Origin: an uncultured Draconibacterium sp.
GTDB taxonomy: Bacteria > Bacteroidota > Bacteroidia > Bacteroidales > Prolixibacteraceae
Direction: 5' to 3'
Assembly (NCBI RefSeq): GCF_963674925.1
Contig: NZ_OY771647.1
Location: 1,565,501 to 1,629,500, forward strand
DNA: 64,000 nt
Made by a program: the position numbers and the translations under genes. The notes beneath the pieces were generated by a model. It was not told the DNA's origin and ran no database searches. It worked only from the letters and a program-made list of their open reading frames with translations. This document shows, one piece after another, positions 32,844-41,512 of this stretch (within the stretch, counting starts at the first letter, position 1; every line of letters starts with the position of its first letter).

Positions 32844-34508
32844 ATGATTGACAAAACAAGATTGACTTTGCCGGCATTGTTTTACAATTCGGTAGAGAAA
32901 TTTGCAAATAATACCTCGGTAAAATTTGTCGGAGAGGAGGATCTCACCTACAGGCAAATGGGAGAGGATGTGGAACTTTTGGCCGAACTCCTGGTAGAGC
33001 TAGGCATTGGAAAAGGAGATAAGGTTGCCATATTGAGCGCCAACATGCCTAATTGGGGGAAAGCCTTTTTTGCTGTTTCGGTAATTGGAGCCGTTGCTGT
33101 TCCGATTTTACCCGATTTTCATTCGAACGAGATTGAAACCATTGTAGAACATTCAGAATCGAAATTACTTTTTGTTTCCGAAGGTTTATATAAATCGGTG
33201 AGCCCGGGGGTTATAGCAAGTGTTGAACACCTGATTTTGGTGGATAGTTTTGCCGTTATCCCAAAGGAAACTCCGGCCAATCATTTAAAGAAGTTAACTT
33301 CTTCGGTGCCACAAACAACCCGGAAATTTTTACCCGTAAATGTGGAGGAAGAAGAACTGGCATCGATAATTTATACATCGGGTACTACTGGAAATTCAAA
33401 AGGTGTGATGTTAACGCACAAAAATCTGGCGTGGACAGCACAGCAAAGCCGCACGCTACAGGAAATTAATCCTGATGACCGGTTTATTTCGATTCTGCCG
33501 TTGTCGCACACACTCGAAAATACAGTTGGATTTTTATTGCCTATGATGTATGGAGCATCGGTACATTACTTGCGTAAACCGCCGGTAGCTTCGGTATTAA
33601 TGCCCGCATTGCAGCAGGTAAAACCTACAATAATGTTATTGGTTCCACTGATCATCGAAAAAGTATACAAGGCAAAAATTCAGCCTGCTTTCGAAAAAAA
33701 CGGAACGATGCGTTTTTTAACTTCGTTTGCGCCAACACGCAAATTATTTCACAAGATTGCAGCAAAAAAATTGCATAAAACTTTTGGTGGCGAATTACGC
33801 TTTTTCGGAATTGGAGGAGCAAAACTCGACCCAACAGTTGAGCGCTTTCTGTTTGAAGGAGGATTTCCGTACGCCATTGGTTACGGTTTAACTGAAACGG
33901 CGCCACTTTTAGCCGGAGCAGTTGGCAAAAACCGCAAGGTTGGTTCAACCGGCATTGCCATGAAAGGTGTTTCGCTGCGAATTGCCAATCCCGATCCGGC
34001 AACCGGCGAGGGCGAAATTCAGGCTAAAGGCGAAAATGTAATGAAAGGTTATTACAAAGCACCTGACATTACAAAAGACGTGTTTACCGAAGATGGCTGG
34101 TTCCGAACAGGCGACCGCGGAATGTTTGATAAACACAATTTGCTGCACATTAAAGGCCGCATTAAAACGATGATTGTTGGAGCCAGTGGAGAAAATATTT
34201 ACCCGGAAGAAATCGAATCAGTGATCAACAAAATGCGTTTCGTTTTGGAATCGCTGGTTGTGGAGAAAAAAGGGAAGCTGGTTGCGATGATTCATTTGAA
34301 CACCGAGGAAATTGAAGAGCATTTTAAACAATTGAAAGAGGATGCACAGCATTATATTGCTGAACGATCGGACGAGATTCTTGAGGAAATCATGAAAAAG
34401 GTGAACCAGGAAGTAAATAAGTTCTCGAGGATCAACAAGGTGGTGTTGCAGCCCAATCCTTTTGAACGTACACCAACAAGAAAAATTAAGCGCTTTTTAT
34501 ACGCTTAG
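32844..34508 (+). CDS. Long-chain acyl-CoA synthetase / AMP-binding ligase
   Basis: 554 residues from the ATG at 32844; an upstream ATG at 32775 lies before the putative -7 box and is rejected. ANL-superfamily motifs in order: A3 loop SIIYTSGTTGNSKGVMLTH near 175, A5 YGLTETAPLL near 355, A7 WFRTGDRGMF near 430, A8 GRIKTMIVGASGENIYPEEIE near 455. The N-terminal part and HTLENTVGF loop are typical of fatty-acid-CoA ligases. Monocistronic, with a terminator immediately after. Confidence 0.9.
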   Translation: MIDKTRLTLPALFYNSVEKFANNTSVKFVGEEDLTYRQMGEDVELLAELLVELGIGKGDKVAILSANMPNWGKAFFAVSVIGAVAVPILPDFHSNEIETIVEHSESKLLFVSEGLYKSVSPGVIASVEHLILVDSFAVIPKETPANHLKKLTSSVPQTTRKFLPVNVEEEELASIIYTSGTTGNSKGVMLTHKNLAWTAQQSRTLQEINPDDRFISILPLSHTLENTVGFLLPMMYGASVHYLRKPPVASVLMPALQQVKPTIMLLVPLIIEKVYKAKIQPAFEKNGTMRFLTSFAPTRKLFHKIAAKKLHKTFGGELRFFGIGGAKLDPTVERFLFEGGFPYAIGYGLTETAPLLAGAVGKNRKVGSTGIAMKGVSLRIANPDPATGEGEIQAKGENVMKGYYKAPDITKDVFTEDGWFRTGDRGMFDKHNLLHIKGRIKTMIVGASGENIYPEEIESVINKMRFVLESLVVEKKGKLVAMIHLNTEEIEEHFKQLKEDAQHYIAERSDEILEEIMKKVNQEVNKFSRINKVVLQPNPFERTPTRKIKRFLYA

Positions 34509-34531
34509 CAAACACGATATTTTAACAAAAG

Positions 34532-34560
34532 GGAAAGTCTCATGAAGTCTTTCCTTTTTT
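34532..34560 (+). terminator. Terminator of the acyl-CoA synthetase gene
   Basis: GGAAAGTCT / AGTCTTTCC stem with one mismatch, four-base loop and a T run. Confidence 0.8.
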
Positions 34561-34605
34561 GTTGGTCTACTTTTGAATAATAACTGACAATCTATTAGAA
34601 TTTGT

Positions 34606-34613
34606 TACTTTTG
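34606..34613 (+). promoter_or_regulatory. -7 promoter box of the purM-prfA-pyrF operon
   Basis: TACTTTTG, a TAnnTTTG match, 24 bp before the purM ATG. Confidence 0.55.
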
Positions 34614-34636
34614 TAGCCACAAAAATCACTTAGTAA

Positions 34637-35806
34637 ATGGTAACGGAATCAAGATATAGTGCGAGGGGTGTTTCGGCCTCGAAAGAAGATGTGCATGAAG
34701 CGATTAAGAATGTAGACAAAGGGCTTTTTCCAAAGGCATTCTGTAAAATCGTTCCCGATATTTTAGGGGGAGACGACGAATGGTGCAATATTATGCATGC
34801 CGATGGTGCGGGAACAAAGTCGGCCCTGGCTTACATGTATTGGAAAGAAACCGGAGACGTTTCGGTGTGGAAAGGAATTGCACAAGATGCATTGATCATG
34901 AATGTTGACGACCTGCTTTGTGTGGGTGCCACCGATAATATTTTGGTGTCGTCGACTATTGGCCGTAACAAAAACAACATTCCGGGCGAGGTAATTGCCG
35001 CCATTATTAACGGAACCGAAGAGTTGCTTGCCAATCTTCGCGAAATGGGTGTTAGCATTTATTCAACAGGTGGCGAAACTGCCGATGTTGGCGACCTGGT
35101 TCGTACCATCATTGTTGACTCAACGGTTACCTGCCGCATGAAAAAAGCTGATGTGGTGTCGGCCGATAAAATTGCTGCCGGCGATGTAATTGTTGGTTTG
35201 TCATCATCGGGCACAGCAACTTACGAAACAGAATACAACGGCGGAATGGGAAGTAACGGATTGACCTCGGCCCGCCACGATGTTTTTGCTAATTATCTGG
35301 CCGAGAAATATCCTGAGAGTTTTGACCCTGCAGTGCCTGCAGATTTGGTTTATTCAGGTGGAAAGAAATTGACCGAGGCTGTTGAAGGTTTGGATATTGA
35401 TGCAGGGAAACTGGTACTTTCTCCAACGCGTACTTACGCACCGGTAATCAAAAAAGTGCTGGATAAGTACCGCTCACAAATTTCAGGAATGATTCATTGT
35501 TCGGGTGGAGCGCAAACAAAGGTGCTGCACTTTGTCGACAATGTACACGTGATTAAAGACAATATGTTCTCCGTTCCTCCACTCTTCAAATTAATTCAGG
35601 AGCAATCGGGAACCGACTGGAAAGAAATGTACAAGGTGTTCAACATGGGGCACCGTTACGAAATATACTGCAGTGCCGATGTGGCCGACGAGATCATTGA
35701 AATCTCGAAATCGTTTAACATTGATGCACAAATTATTGGAAAAGTTGAACCTTTTGACGGCAATAAGCTTACAATTAAGTCGGAGAAAGGCGAGTTTATT
35801 TATTAA
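34637..35806 (+). CDS. purM: Phosphoribosylformylglycinamidine cyclo-ligase
   Basis: A 389-residue enzyme of purine synthesis converting FGAM to AIR with ATP. It belongs to the longer Bacteroidota PurM type. Motifs: HADGAGTKSALAYMYW near residue 54, NVDDLLCVGATDNILV near 94, STGGETADVGDLVR near 142, and the Gly-rich VIVGLSSSGTATYE near 190. It starts the operon and is followed after 8 bases by prfA. An AIR-synthase-related paralogue is the alternative call, but full length and motif content favour PurM. Confidence 0.9.
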   Translation: MVTESRYSARGVSASKEDVHEAIKNVDKGLFPKAFCKIVPDILGGDDEWCNIMHADGAGTKSALAYMYWKETGDVSVWKGIAQDALIMNVDDLLCVGATDNILVSSTIGRNKNNIPGEVIAAIINGTEELLANLREMGVSIYSTGGETADVGDLVRTIIVDSTVTCRMKKADVVSADKIAAGDVIVGLSSSGTATYETEYNGGMGSNGLTSARHDVFANYLAEKYPESFDPAVPADLVYSGGKKLTEAVEGLDIDAGKLVLSPTRTYAPVIKKVLDKYRSQISGMIHCSGGAQTKVLHFVDNVHVIKDNMFSVPPLFKLIQEQSGTDWKEMYKVFNMGHRYEIYCSADVADEIIEISKSFNIDAQIIGKVEPFDGNKLTIKSEKGEFIY

Positions 35807-35814
35807 GAAAAACC

Positions 35815-36900
35815 ATGGCAGAATACGCATTATTAGAAAAATTTGAATCGATAAAGCACCGCTTCGAGGAAGTAGAGCAGCAGATTACCGATCCTGAGGT
35901 GATTTCCGATATGAAGCGTTACGTAAAGCTGAACCAGGAATATAAACACCTGCAAAAGTTAGTTGCAAAATTTCAGGAGTATAAGAACATGGTCGATAAT
36001 ATATTGACCGGAAAAGAAATGCTGGCCGAAGAAAGCGATGAAGAAATGCGTGAAATGGCGCGTGAGGAAATCGAGGAGTCGGAAAAGCGCATCCCTGAGA
36101 TTGAAAAAGAGGTTAAACTTTTGCTGGTTCCTGCTGATCCGGAAGATGCGAAAAATGCAATTCTTGAAATTCGTGCCGGAACCGGTGGCGACGAGGCAAG
36201 TATTTTTGCCGGCGATTTGTATCGTATGTACAGCAAGTTTTGCGAGCAAAAAGGTTGGCGCATGGAGGTAACCAATGCCAACGAAGGTACAGCGGGCGGT
36301 TTTAAAGAAATTGTAGCTAATATTACCGGCGAAGGTGTTTACGGCGTTATGAAATACGAATCGGGAGTGCATCGTGTGCAGCGTGTACCACAAACCGAAA
36401 CTCAGGGGCGTGTACATACCTCTGCAGCTACAGTGGCTGTTTTGCCTGAGGCCGATGAGTTTGATGTGGAATTGAAAACCGAGGATATCCGTCGTGATGA
36501 ATACTGTTCGTCGGGTCCGGGTGGACAGTCGGTGAACACCACATACTCAGCAATTCGTTTAACACACATTCCAACCGGAATTGTGGTGACTTGTCAGGAT
36601 CAGAAATCGAAGTTGAAAAACCTCGACAAAGCGATGGCAGAATTACGTACGCGTTTGTACAACATGGAGTATCAGAAATATATCGACGAGATTTCATCGA
36701 AACGTAAAACAATGGTTTCTACCGGCGACCGTTCGGCAAAAATCCGTACCTACAACTGGCCGCAAGGACGTGTAACCGATCACCGTATTAACCTTACATT
36801 GTACAACCTGCAGGCAATTATCAACGGCGAAATCGATGAGATCATCGAAAAACTGATGATTGAAGAAAACGCTGCAAAACTAAAAGAAGCAGAAATTTAA
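35815..36900 (+). CDS. prfA: Peptide chain release factor 1
   Basis: A 361-residue class-I release factor reading UAA and UAG. The peptide anticodon PxT is PQT in HRVQRVPQTETQGRVHTS near residue 187, and the catalytic GGQ is in SSGPGGQSVNTTYSAIRL near 236. Length and domain order are standard; no frameshift of the prfB type is expected or seen. Embedded between purM and pyrF in one operon. Confidence 0.97.
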   Translation: MAEYALLEKFESIKHRFEEVEQQITDPEVISDMKRYVKLNQEYKHLQKLVAKFQEYKNMVDNILTGKEMLAEESDEEMREMAREEIEESEKRIPEIEKEVKLLLVPADPEDAKNAILEIRAGTGGDEASIFAGDLYRMYSKFCEQKGWRMEVTNANEGTAGGFKEIVANITGEGVYGVMKYESGVHRVQRVPQTETQGRVHTSAATVAVLPEADEFDVELKTEDIRRDEYCSSGPGGQSVNTTYSAIRLTHIPTGIVVTCQDQKSKLKNLDKAMAELRTRLYNMEYQKYIDEISSKRKTMVSTGDRSAKIRTYNWPQGRVTDHRINLTLYNLQAIINGEIDEIIEKLMIEENAAKLKEAEI

Positions 36901-36915
36901 AAACAATAAAATGGG

Positions 36916-36950
36916 AGTCTTCAGACTTCGGTCTTCCGGCTTCCGACTTT
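36916..36950. repeat. Heptamer array between prfA and pyrF
   Basis: Five 7-bp units with a CTTC core: AGTCTTC, AGACTTC, GGTCTTC, CGGCTTC, CGACTTT. It lies in the 55-base intercistronic gap, ending 6 bases before the pyrF start. Confidence 0.75.
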
Positions 36951-36955
36951 TTATC

Positions 36956-37789
36956 ATGAATCAACAGCAACTATTTGAGCAGATCCAAAAAAAGCGCAGT
37001 TTCCTGTGTGTTGGTTTGGATACCGATATTCAAAAAATCCCGCAACACCTGAGAGATACATCAGATCCGATCTTTTCATTCAATAAAGAAATTATTGATG
37101 CCACTGCCGAATATTCGGTAGCATATAAACCTAACCTTGCGTTTTACGAAAGTTTGGGATCGAAAGGAATGGAAAGCCTGGAAAAAACAGTGATGTATGT
37201 AAAATCGAAATACCCTGAAATTTTTGTGATTGCCGATGCCAAACGTGGTGATATCGGTAACACCTCGAATTTATATGCACGGGCATTTTTCGATCAGCAG
37301 GATTTTGATGCGGTAACAGTTGCTCCGTACATGGGTGAAGATTCGGTAAAGCCGTTTATGACTTACCTCGGTAAATGGGTGATTCTTTTAGCGCTGACTT
37401 CGAATAAAGGAGCTTACGATTTCCAGTTTATCGAAGACAAAGAAAGTGGCGACAAGTTGTTTGAATCGGTTTTAAAAACATCGCAAAACTGGGGAACTAC
37501 AGAAAACCTGATGTATGTGGTTGGCGCTACAAAGGCGGAGAAACTGAAAGAAATTCGTGCGATTGTACCTGATCACTTTTTGCTGGTGCCGGGCGTGGGA
37601 GCGCAGGGTGGAAGTTTGCAGGAAGTAGCCAAAAACGGAATGAACAGCAAGTGTGGCTTATTGGTGAATTCATCACGTGGAATCATCTACGCTTCGTCGG
37701 AAAATGATTTCGCAGCAAAAGCTGGTGCAGCAGCAGAAGAAGTTCAGAAAGAAATGGAAGTATTGCTGCAGGAAGCCGGATTGGTTTAG
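36956..37789 (+). CDS. pyrF: Orotidine 5'-phosphate decarboxylase (type 2)
   Basis: About 277 residues from the ATG at 36956; the in-frame ATG at 36911 would translate the heptamer array and is rejected. It decarboxylates OMP to UMP. The catalytic Lys/Asp motif is FVIADAKRGDIGNTS near residue 85-99, with SFLCVGLDTDI at the N-terminus and VPGVGAQGG and LLVNSSRGIIYA near the C-terminus. Third gene of the purM operon. Confidence 0.95.
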   Translation: MNQQQLFEQIQKKRSFLCVGLDTDIQKIPQHLRDTSDPIFSFNKEIIDATAEYSVAYKPNLAFYESLGSKGMESLEKTVMYVKSKYPEIFVIADAKRGDIGNTSNLYARAFFDQQDFDAVTVAPYMGEDSVKPFMTYLGKWVILLALTSNKGAYDFQFIEDKESGDKLFESVLKTSQNWGTTENLMYVVGATKAEKLKEIRAIVPDHFLLVPGVGAQGGSLQEVAKNGMNSKCGLLVNSSRGIIYASSENDFAAKAGAAAEEVQKEMEVLLQEAGLV

Positions 37790-37812
37790 ATAAAGATTCG
37801 CGCTTTGAAAAG

Positions 37813-37849
37813 GAAAAAGGGATGTCGTTTGTATCGGCATCCCTTTTTC
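37813..37849 (+). terminator. Terminator of the purM-prfA-pyrF operon
   Basis: GAAAAAGGGATG / CATCCCTTTTTC perfect 12-bp stem with a 13-base loop. It sits between convergent genes and may serve both. Confidence 0.85.
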
Positions 37850-37884
37850 TTTGTGCCTTCGCGACTTTGTGTTCGTCTTTCCTC

Positions 37885-39360
37885 CTAAATCTGCTCCCAC
37901 CCCCTTCGATAGGTGTGTCTGATCCATTCTTCGGCCATTTTTTGAGCCGGTAAAGTTTCGTATTGTTTATCAAATGTTGGATCGCCATTGATCACTTCAA
38001 AATTGTCCTTTTTCAATACGCGGATGGTATCCGATGGGCTGATGTTTGTAAAGCGCATATTTGGCCCGTCCCATTCCAGTTTGCGCTGAAGGCTTTGCAA
38101 TCGAACGGCCAGTACACCCATAACAACCATTTCGTTCAATGGTCCGGCATAAGAAAAGTTCGATGAGGCTTCAACCCGGGCATCTTTACTTTCTTTACAT
38201 GCACGTATCCAGTCTTGTTCGTGGCCGCCTTCCATGGCATTGGAAATACGTCGGATGGTTTTTTCAGGTTCCTGAAAATGCGCCATCTCCGAAGTTGGCA
38301 ATAAGGTTGGATTTGCAGCATAAGTACCACACATTATTTTCCCGCGGGTACCGTAAAAGATACAACCGCCACCATCATCGCCCATTTGTTCACCGTCTTT
38401 TAATTCATCGGGGCGGGGCGGCATAAAACCACCATCGTACCAATGAACCGTAACTTCGGGCATGGCTACTTTTGGCAGGTTGTCGCGACGATCGAATTCG
38501 TAACGGACAAACTCTGCATTGGGTGCCGAATCGTTGTTAAAAGGCGTTGAACTGCCTTCAACAGTTTTCGGATATTGTAAATTCAGTGCTTTAAAGACAG
38601 GATCGAGAATATGGCATCCCATATCGCCGAGTGCTCCGGTTCCAAAATCCCACCAGCCGCGCCAGTTCCATGGGTGGTAAATGGGATTATATTCCGTAAA
38701 CTTTGCCGGTCCGATAAATAAATCCCAGTCGAGTGTTTTTGGGACGCGTTTGCTTTTTTCGGGGCGTGTTAACCCTTGTGGCCAAATCGGGCGGTTGGTC
38801 CAGGTATCAACATGAGTGACTTCGCCAATTGTGCCGGCCCAAATCCATTCGCAAATTTGCCGGATACCGTCAGCCGAATTTCCCTGGTTGCCCATTTGTG
38901 TGGCAACACCGTAACGCTGGGCAGTTTCGGTCATTATACGCGATTCGTAAACCGAATGCGTCAATGGCTTTTGCAGAAAAACATGTTTACCTTCGCGCAT
39001 GGCCATTAATGCCGGCAGGGCGTGGGTATGGTCCGGAGTGGCAATCATCACTGCATCAATATCTTTCTGTTCCTCCAGCATCACCCTGAAATCCTTGTAC
39101 TGCCTGGCCCGGTACCAGCGCTCAAATGCGTTTCTTCCTGCGTAGTCCCAGTCAACGTCGCATAAAGCAACGATGTTTTCGGTTTCCATAAATTTCAGGT
39201 TGGTGAAACCTTTTCCTCCAACACCGATTCCGGCAATGTTGAGTTTGTCGCTGGGCGGTTTATGGCCAAGCCCTGCAATAACGTTAGAGGGAAGAATTGT
39301 AGCAGCGGCAACACTTGCTGCCGTTGTTCCTATAAATTTTCTACGTGATAAGTTGCTCAT
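37885..39360 (-). CDS. Gfo/Idh/MocA family oxidoreductase with Tat signal
   Basis: About 491 residues from the ATG at 39360. It starts with a twin-arginine signal (LSRRKFIGTTAAS), so it is exported folded with its NAD(P). The Rossmann region reads KLNIAGIGVGGKGFTNLKF near 40-58, then DVDWDYAGRNAF, ATPDHTHALPALMAMREGKHVFLQKPL near 110-135, the family EKP motif being QKP here. The C-terminal beta-sheet domain ends VHWYDGGFMPPRP and beyond. Such proteins act on sugar derivatives; the substrate is unknown. No adjacent sugar genes. Confidence 0.9.
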   Translation of the reverse strand: MSNLSRRKFIGTTAASVAAATILPSNVIAGLGHKPPSDKLNIAGIGVGGKGFTNLKFMETENIVALCDVDWDYAGRNAFERWYRARQYKDFRVMLEEQKDIDAVMIATPDHTHALPALMAMREGKHVFLQKPLTHSVYESRIMTETAQRYGVATQMGNQGNSADGIRQICEWIWAGTIGEVTHVDTWTNRPIWPQGLTRPEKSKRVPKTLDWDLFIGPAKFTEYNPIYHPWNWRGWWDFGTGALGDMGCHILDPVFKALNLQYPKTVEGSSTPFNNDSAPNAEFVRYEFDRRDNLPKVAMPEVTVHWYDGGFMPPRPDELKDGEQMGDDGGGCIFYGTRGKIMCGTYAANPTLLPTSEMAHFQEPEKTIRRISNAMEGGHEQDWIRACKESKDARVEASSNFSYAGPLNEMVVMGVLAVRLQSLQRKLEWDGPNMRFTNISPSDTIRVLKKDNFEVINGDPTFDKQYETLPAQKMAEEWIRHTYRRGWEQI

Positions 39361-39472
39361 TTTCTTGTTTTCGAAAAAAATCACGGAAAAATAGAAAAAA
39401 TAAAAGGCTTAACCTATTGATTAAGGTTTTTGAAGAAAGATTAACACTAATTTGGTTTCCTTGCCATTTTAG
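39361..39472. other. Non-coding leader to the 21-bp array
   Basis: AT-rich with no gene. It likely contains the promoter of the oxidoreductase gene on the minus strand, which I cannot define. Confidence 0.4.
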
Positions 39473-39710
39473 GAAAGGTAAGAGCAAGTTGAGGAAACGA
39501 CTGCTTCAGTTCAGGAAACGACCACTTCAACTCAAGAAACGAGTGCTCAGAGTGAAGAAACGACCACTTCAATTCAAGAAACGAGTGTTCAAACTCAAGA
39601 AACGACTACTTTAGGTCGGGAAACGATTGCTTCAAGTCAAGAAACGACTACTACAAGTCGGGAAACAACCACTTCAACTCAGGAAACGAGTTTTTTAGGT
39701 CAGGAAACGC
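39473..39710. repeat. 21-bp-period array, GAAACGA core (12 units)
   Basis: Units start at 39473 (degenerate GAAAGGT), then 39494, 39515, 39536, 39557, 39578, 39599, 39620, 39641, 39662 (GAAACAA), 39683 and 39704 (GAAACGC), each exactly 21 bp apart. The core is nearly invariant; the 14-base remainder varies but often reads CCACTTCAACTCA-like. It is not CRISPR: cores are too short. One frame is open across it but has an upstream stop and no start codon. Confidence 0.92.
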
Positions 39711-39819
39711 TCATTTTAATCTTGTAAAAAATGGAAAAGAAGAGAATTCTAATTGACATAAGTTTGCTTTTTCGGATATAAAATATTAACTAGCAGTACA
39801 ATTCATAATTTCTCAAACA

Positions 39820-40467
39820 ATGAATAAAAATCAAATCAACAAAAAAGAGATGTACGATGCCGTATCGTCGTACCTCGACAGTAAGTCGGCACTTTGGGCA
39901 TCAATCCCAAAAGTTGGCGAGTTTAAAAATGAGTTTTCAGCAGTACTTGCCCAAATCGATGCGGTGCAATACGAGCAGCAACAGGCACAGGTGTTTTTGG
40001 GAAAGACCAAAAAACAAATTAAAAGTGTGGTTGCCGAAAAGGCCGATATCCTGAACGATAGCCTGGAAGCTTTTGCATTGGTAACAGGTAATGAAAAGCT
40101 TCGGGTGCAAATGGATGCCACCTACAGCGATTTGTACAAATTGCGCAATGCCGATTTTAGCCCGGCAGTGAAGGCTATAATCGAAGCAGCCGAAGCCAAT
40201 TTTGAAGTGCTATCGACCGAATACGGTGTTACCCGCGAGCAGGTAGAGGGTTTAAAAACCGATTTGGATGAGTTTTTGGCCATTAACGGCGAACCACGGG
40301 CATATCGGGTGGCATCGATAGAAGCTACCAAAAGCCTGGAAATGCTGTTTGACGAAGCCAACCAAATTTTGGATAACAAACTGGACAAAGTAATGAGCTT
40401 GTTTAAGCGACGCGATCCGGCGTTTTACAACGGATACCTCGCTGCACGCGTTATTGTGGACAGTTAG
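39820..40467 (+). CDS. Unrecognised helical protein (215 residues)
   Basis: A 215-residue cytosolic, strongly alpha-helical protein without signal peptide or membrane helix. It starts at an ATG after an A-rich leader and the 21-bp array, and has its own terminator. I do not recognise the family. The pattern is helix pairs (SSYLDSKSALWASIPKVGEF, then QYEQQQAQVFLGKTKKQI), with regular polar spacing. Codon use looks like that of core genes, in contrast to the AT-rich genes that follow. The 21-bp array upstream is the only clue to regulation. Confidence 0.6.
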   Translation: MNKNQINKKEMYDAVSSYLDSKSALWASIPKVGEFKNEFSAVLAQIDAVQYEQQQAQVFLGKTKKQIKSVVAEKADILNDSLEAFALVTGNEKLRVQMDATYSDLYKLRNADFSPAVKAIIEAAEANFEVLSTEYGVTREQVEGLKTDLDEFLAINGEPRAYRVASIEATKSLEMLFDEANQILDNKLDKVMSLFKRRDPAFYNGYLAARVIVDS

Positions 40468-40500
40468 TGGTTATATGTTTTAAGGATTACAGATGAATGA

Positions 40501-40525
40501 GGCCCGGGGTTCCGGGCCTTTTCTT
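40501..40525 (+). terminator. Terminator of the 215-residue protein gene
   Basis: GGCCCGG / CCGGGCC stem with a four-base loop and TTTTCTT tail, 33 bp after the stop. Confidence 0.85.
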
Positions 40526-40568
40526 GAAAATCTTTTACAACAAACATTAAGTCTTTTATACAATATTT

Positions 40569-40979
40569 ATGGATAAGGAGGTTGAGAAAAATTATAATTA
40601 TTGGAGAGATGTACAACGAAAACAGCTGGGTATAAGTGCCAATTTATTTTTACTTTTTGCTACGGCGACATTAGGATATATTATCGATTTACTGATTAAG
40701 AAAGAGATTGAAATAAAATGCTCAGAAAAAACTATTTTGATAATAGGAATATCATTTCTAATAATCTCGCTCTTGTTTTATTCTATTTTTACTCTTAATC
40801 GATTATTTGATTTTAGAAAAACAGCACAACTCTATCGAAATGGAAATTCAACAAAGGAAGTAAATGAGTTAACTCAAAAGAATGGTCAGTATACTTGGTA
40901 TTTGTTCTATGGTCAAGTATTATTTGTTGGTTTAGCTTTTATTATGTGTTTAGTTGGTTTAGGTATGATAATTTTTTAA
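40569..40979 (+). CDS. Small membrane protein of unknown function
   Basis: A 136-residue protein with three or four hydrophobic helices (about 22-44, 53-75 and 108-135) and a charged N-terminus (MDKEVEKNYNYWRDVQRK). I do not recognise it. It is AT-rich in composition, as are the next three genes, unlike the genes before 40467 and after 44283. The four genes run head to tail with gaps of 24, 5 and 24 bases and look like one acquired operon. Confidence 0.5.
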   Translation: MDKEVEKNYNYWRDVQRKQLGISANLFLLFATATLGYIIDLLIKKEIEIKCSEKTILIIGISFLIISLLFYSIFTLNRLFDFRKTAQLYRNGNSTKEVNELTQKNGQYTWYLFYGQVLFVGLAFIMCLVGLGMIIF

Positions 40980-41003
40980 AGTGAATTTTTTTAATTTATC
41001 ATC

Positions 41004-41507
41004 ATGGTTGAAAAATATAAATTCCGAATTATTTTCAGAAATGAAATAGACGATACTTTAAGAGAGGTTGTTGCTCATCTATTGAAAGAACAAAAAAAGG
41101 TTCAGCCACCATACGAGGAAAAGGCTGATAGATGTAAAGTAATTTGTGTCGTTTTTGATGATGAGAGGCCTGTTGCTCTTGGTGCCATTAAGATTAAAAC
41201 AAAATCAGTATTTGGGAGAGATAAGGCTAATGTGCCCGAATTATCCAATAAATTCGATGATGAATTAGGTTACATATATGTAAAATCGAAATATGAGGGA
41301 CAAGGAATTGCTTCAAAGGTTGTAAGTTTATTATTGAAAGAATTTAGAAATGTAAATCTAATGGCATCAACAGAGACGACTGCAAATCCAGGAATGGTGA
41401 AGATATTAAAGCGATTCGGATTTCGACACTACGGTAGTACATGGCATAGTAGCATGGAACATAAAAATGAGTTAGGTTTATTTTTAAAAATGAATAGAAA
41501 AGATTAA
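41004..41507 (+). CDS. GNAT-family acetyltransferase
   Basis: A 167-residue protein with the acetyl-CoA-binding signature LGYIYVKSKYEGQGIASKVVSLLLKE near residue 90-115 (Q/R-x-x-G-x-G/A motif A) and later motif B (VNLMASTETTANPGMVKILKRFGF). The acceptor is unknown. It sits in the AT-rich operon between a small membrane protein and an unrecognised protein; in such settings GNATs can be toxins or modify small molecules, but no antitoxin is seen. Confidence 0.8.
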   Translation: MVEKYKFRIIFRNEIDDTLREVVAHLLKEQKKVQPPYEEKADRCKVICVVFDDERPVALGAIKIKTKSVFGRDKANVPELSNKFDDELGYIYVKSKYEGQGIASKVVSLLLKEFRNVNLMASTETTANPGMVKILKRFGFRHYGSTWHSSMEHKNELGLFLKMNRKD

Positions 41508-41512
41508 AAGAT

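Noticed and set aside
39345..39614. Arg/Lys-rich 89-residue reading frame through the 21-bp array
   Set aside because: It is a by-product of a repeat whose period is a multiple of three, starts inside the neighbouring gene's control region and lacks any supporting start signal.
39473..39710. CRISPR array
   Set aside because: Cores are only 7 bp, the repeat-spacer unit is 21 bp and spacers resemble one another; no cas genes are present.
41004..41507. GNAT toxin of a toxin-antitoxin pair
   Set aside because: The neighbours are not ribbon-helix-helix or other antitoxin-like proteins, and the protein is not of the short TacT-like type as far as I can see.
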